A stretch of DNA of 64,000 nt from Catonia carolina (taxonomy: Eukaryota; Arthropoda; Insecta; Hemiptera; Achilidae): assembly GCA_035578175.1 (NCBI GenBank), contig JAQMRL010000014.1:19606895-19670894 (forward strand). The letters are read 5' to 3'. How positions within the stretch are numbered: position 1 is the first letter of the stretch; each line of letters starts with the position of its first letter. Positions 60,996 through 64,000 of the stretch are shown here, in pieces. A program made the translations under genes and the position numbers. Under the pieces are notes generated by a model. It had not been told where the DNA came from. It made no database searches and worked only from the letters and a program-made list of their open reading frames with translations.

Positions 60996-62037
60996 GGCTT
61001 GATGATTTTACTGAAAATTTTGATTTTTGGTTTTTTATAATTTTTAATAGTTAAGACCTAGATCTACCAAAAACCCATTAAATTACGTCAAAAAATTTAA
61101 GTTTTTAGCAGGTTTACCCGAAAAAATGATCATGTCACCAAGAACGAATATTTTTTATAATATTGAGTGTTTTAGAGCAAAAGGAATTTTAGTTTTTTAA
61201 AATATCTGTGTTATTTTATTAAATTATACCCACCGGGTTGGTCTAGAGGTAAAGTCGTAGCCAAAATCAGCTGTTTAACAGCTGATTTTCGGAGACGAAG
61301 GTTCCTGGTTCAAATCCTAGTAAAGGTAGTTACTTTTATACGGATTTGAATGCTAGACAGTAGTTACCGGTGTACTTTGATGGTTGGGGTTCAATTAACC
61401 ATACTCTCTCAGGAATGGACGGCCTGAGTCTATACAAAACTACGCCTCATTTACACGTCATACATATCATCCTCATCTCATTGGGTTATGGGGTTGCTTA
61501 TTGTTCTGAATTGAACAGATTGCAACGAACACATACTAGGAATAATTTTATTAAATATTCTCAGCTGTTGGTTCAGATTTCTAATCAACTGTTGATGGGA
61601 AATTTACTTGTTTGTGTACACCTTGTTTTTGATTTGTGCCTTTTTGTTTTTGCCTATTCTAGTAAATTTTGATTTTAAAATTTAGGTCCGTTTTTCTCAG
61701 AAACTGTTAAACCTAGAATAAGGCTGAAATTTTTTACTAGGCTATTCATCTTGTACATGCACACATACCCACACTTTTATGACTTCCTCAGGTGCTCCAA
61801 AAATTAGCAACATAAAAAAAATCGTAGAAAAATAATTTGTAAAAGTTTTATGTTTTTCATTATTTTTTTTTAATTTTCTGCTTCAACAGATTAAATTGAA
61901 AAAATGTCAATAGCTAGAGAAACTCGACAACGATTAAGTGAGTAAAGTTTCATTTTCCTATATTTTACCAAACCTATGAAAAATGTACCTGAAAATAGGA
62001 AATTTAACACTGGCGGGATACAAGGTACTGTCCCCCC
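60996..62037 (-). mobile_element. MT-C, second copy (reverse), with SINE-1 inside
   Basis: Starts GGCTTGATGATTTTACTGAA after TTAA and ends GGTACTGTCCCCCC. Inner blocks match MT-C at 14583-15320 in reverse (TTTTAGAGCAAAAGGAATTT, CAACTGTTGATGGGAAATTT, TTCATCTTGTACATGCACA). It is longer than the first copy because of the SINE-1. Confidence 0.75.
61228..61544 (+). mobile_element. SINE-1, full-length, 12-bp target duplication
   Basis: ACCCACCGGGTTGGTCTAGA to CACATACTAGGAATA. ATTTTATTAAAT is repeated at 61213-61224 and 61545-61556. The hairpin AGCTGTTTAACAGCT is perfect. The open frame at 61370-61672 runs out of the SINE and is incidental. Confidence 0.9.
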
Positions 62038-62389
62038 TTAGGAAACCCCTCTGATCCTAGAATTTCACTTGCGCCCAACGCAGGCGGAATTCGTTTGCCA
62101 TGTATACGAATAGGCTACATTTTGTTATTCATTACTGCTTTACCGCTATGCCATCGATCCATAACTTTGATTCTTTTGCTGGAACTGCTGGAATGAATCG
62201 ACCCGCTGCCAACTGGAGTCACGTCCAATGTCATTTAGGTCAAACGATTACGGTACTTTTTTACAATCAGGTATTTACTGGAAATGCCAAATACCAAATA
62301 CCGAATGGAATAAATTTATTTGTAATTCTAAATATTTGATTTTTATGTGTATAAAATTAAATTTTAAAAAATTATTAGTATTTATTGGT
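62038..62389. other. Stretch without recognised gene
   Basis: Contains a 79-codon open frame (62100-62339) with no recognisable motif. It may be chance. Confidence 0.4.
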
Positions 62390-62746
62390 AAAATTCCTTT
62401 CCGTATTTTTAAGTCAAACTAAGGTTGGTTTTCATTTTGCATCATTCACTCATGATTAAAATTAGGTTATGTTTAGTCAGTTTTTTGGTTTATTTAAAGT
62501 CGCAACAACAGCTTCATTATTAACGTCTACGGTGGGTTAAGAAACTGTAATAATGGGTTTTGGTACTTAATAATTTAAATACCCTAGCCGGGAATCGAAC
62601 CCAAGACCTCCGCCTAATAGGCTAGCGCGCTATCCACTACTTCACAGAGTCGGCCATTTTTTTATTTTACGTTTTTTAATAATTTTAGGTCATATGATTC
62701 ATTATTTATATTTGCAAGAGAAAGTCGTGCGAGTGTTTCACACCAG
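62390..62746 (+). mobile_element. MT-A 3' end, split by SINE-3
   Basis: CCTTTCCGTATTTTTAAGTC to GGTTATGTTTAGTCAGTTTT, then SINE-3, then GATTCATTATTTATATTTGC to GTGTTTCACACCAG. Confidence 0.8.
62500..62656 (-). mobile_element. SINE-3 (tRNA-derived)
   Basis: Minus strand: GTCTACGGTGGGTTAAGAAA, GGGAATCGAACCCAAGACCT (B box, reverse), GGCTAGCGCGCTATCCACTA (A box, reverse), GTCGGCCATTTTTTT. Same family as 14230. Confidence 0.85.
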
Positions 62747-62753
62747 ATTTTTA

Positions 62754-63668
62754 CATTCTCTTGCCTATGTAAATATATAGGAGGATAATATGAATTATTG
62801 TTTTCAAGTAGTTTTTCCGAAATCGAGTTATCACTAGATCTACAAGTTTTCAGATCCCCTGAACCCAAATAACATGTTTCTAGCGATTGGTCTGTGTCTG
62901 CGTGCGTGCGTGTGTGAAGAAAATATCTCAAGAACGGAACATCGTACGCACTTGAAACTTAAGTTTGATACTACTACCGGACCCGACTCGAACATTTTCA
63001 TCAAAATCGAACAACTGGAAGTAGTAGTTTATAAGCTACGTGTCATTTTTCACTGTTTTGCAATTTTCTCAAAAAACGGCTCATACGATTTTATTAAAAA
63101 TCGCCTCATTTACAAATTTTTTTATGCTCTACAAAATAGAGTAGACGCCATGTCTGCTGAAATTCTTGGGGAGGTTGTTTTCTCGTAAAATAATTGTTTT
63201 TTAAAGATTGCGGCTTTAATATGCATTTTAGCGCAAAAATTTACTATAATAAAAGTTGTAGAGAATTTAAAAACCTACAACTTTTATTTTAAACATTTCT
63301 TGGTATAACGCTTAGTTTAGCAGTAATAAGAGATTTTCTGTTTTTTTCACGATAATGTGTAAAAAAATCCATTTCTTTAAATATTTCAGTAAGTAAGCAT
63401 TTTACGACGAAAGTGTATATAATCAAACTTATAAAAAATTAAAAGATCAAAAACTTTTATTTAGTGCATATTTTTCTACAGAGCCTAGTTGAAAGAGTGA
63501 TTTTTCGTATTTTTAAGCCAAATTAAAGTTTATTTTCATTTTGCATTATTCACTCATGATTAAAATAAGGTTTTGTTTTTTTGTTATTTCTAATGTATTA
63601 TTACTAATATTAGGTATGGTTCATTATTTGCATAGGCAAGAGAAAGTCTTGTGTGTGTTTCACACTAG
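62754..63668 (+). mobile_element. MT-A, full-length, head-to-tail with the previous copy
   Basis: CATTCTCTTGCCTATGTAAA to GTGTTTCACACTAG. It begins at the ATTTTTA (62747-62753) that ends the previous copy, so it inserted into the target duplication of its neighbour. TG tract 62885-62913. Confidence 0.9.
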
Positions 63669-64000
63669 ATTTTTTTTAATATTATTTCATAATTAGCTGA
63701 TTACTTAAAAACAGTTGTAGCTGAATTCCAACCACTACAACTACAGCTTAAAAATTTCCTAGAATATTAGTGGAATTTACCGACTATTTTTTTTTTAAAT
63801 GGACATTAAAATTCATTGATGAACACGGTCCGGTAGCATAGTTCACACGAAACCAGTTAGCATATTTCACATGGAACTATTTTTGTAAGTAGGTCTGTTT
63901 TAACAACCGTAAAACGCATTGAGTCATTCTAACAAAAGATTAGGCCAAGTCTTATTGCAGTTAGAATACAAACTTCCGGTCTTCTAACGGAAATTTTAAA
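63669..64000. other. AT-rich stretch without recognised gene
   Basis: Nothing recognised up to the window edge. Confidence 0.45.

Noticed and set aside
62100..62339. 79-codon plus-strand frame outside known repeats
   Set aside because: No recognisable motif, and short open frames of this size occur by chance. Kept only as a note in the gap entry.
1..64000. Endogenous viral elements
   Set aside because: I saw no capsid, envelope or viral polymerase pattern. All reverse transcriptase pieces fit non-LTR retrotransposons.

Overview
The window looks like AT-rich nuclear DNA from an arthropod, most likely an insect. The evidence is several mariner, Tc1-like, piggyBac, pogo and hAT-type DNA transposons, non-LTR retrotransposons of at least three groups, and tRNA-derived SINEs. 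The species cannot be named from the sequence. I found no convincing host gene, tRNA or rRNA gene, CRISPR array or bacterial operon. Almost everything identifiable is a transposable element or the remains of one, and many are nested inside each other. In the entries below I use local family names of my own: MT-A, MT-C, SINE-1, SINE-2, SINE-3 and SR-B.

The commonest component is MT-A, a non-coding element of about 0.9-1.0 kb. It reads CTTTCTCTTGCC ... TTTCACACCAG and inserts at A/T runs with a 7-8 bp duplication of the ATTTTTA type. About 28 full or broken copies lie on both strands and fill nearly a quarter of the window (summed by hand). It carries a TG microsatellite at a fixed internal place and two or three internal repeats of about 175 bp. 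SR-B (about 400 bp, SINE-like) and three tRNA-headed SINE families fill many gaps.

Layout. 1-6.3 kb: MT-A pieces, a 171-bp-arm palindrome, a dead Jockey-like LINE end and a satellite of about 120-135 bp units. 6.3-14 kb: a long-terminal-repeat DNA element containing a LINE piece, an 800-bp polypurine tract, a pogo-like element with a LINE inside, and a mariner relic. 14-22 kb: LINE, SINE and MITE relics. 22.2-25.9 kb: a Tc1/IS630-type transposon broken by a hAT-type MITE, a LINE and a foldback element. 26.7-29 kb: a piggyBac element with two nested insertions. 30-39 kb: a palindromic mariner, SINEs, MT-A copies, an RTE-like LINE with an 11-bp target duplication, and a 752-bp Tc1-like element with an open C-terminal frame. 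42.2-43.5 kb: a Jockey relic with a SINE inside. 43.9-46.8 kb: an apparently complete DNA transposon. 49.4-53.8 kb: two large foldback elements. 54-64 kb: further MITE, SINE, Tc1-like and MT-A copies.

The most interesting item is the element at 43921-46828. It has 33-bp terminal inverted repeats, a 4-bp target duplication (ACCT), a GGACAAGGG..CATTTTGGAA motif repeated in both subterminal regions, and one uninterrupted 630-codon frame. That protein has an RNase H-like pattern of acidic residues but belongs to none of the common insect transposase families I can recognise. It interrupts an MT-A copy cleanly, so it is recent and possibly still active. Second are three foldback elements at TA sites, one with two arms of equal length (465 bp) that look almost identical.
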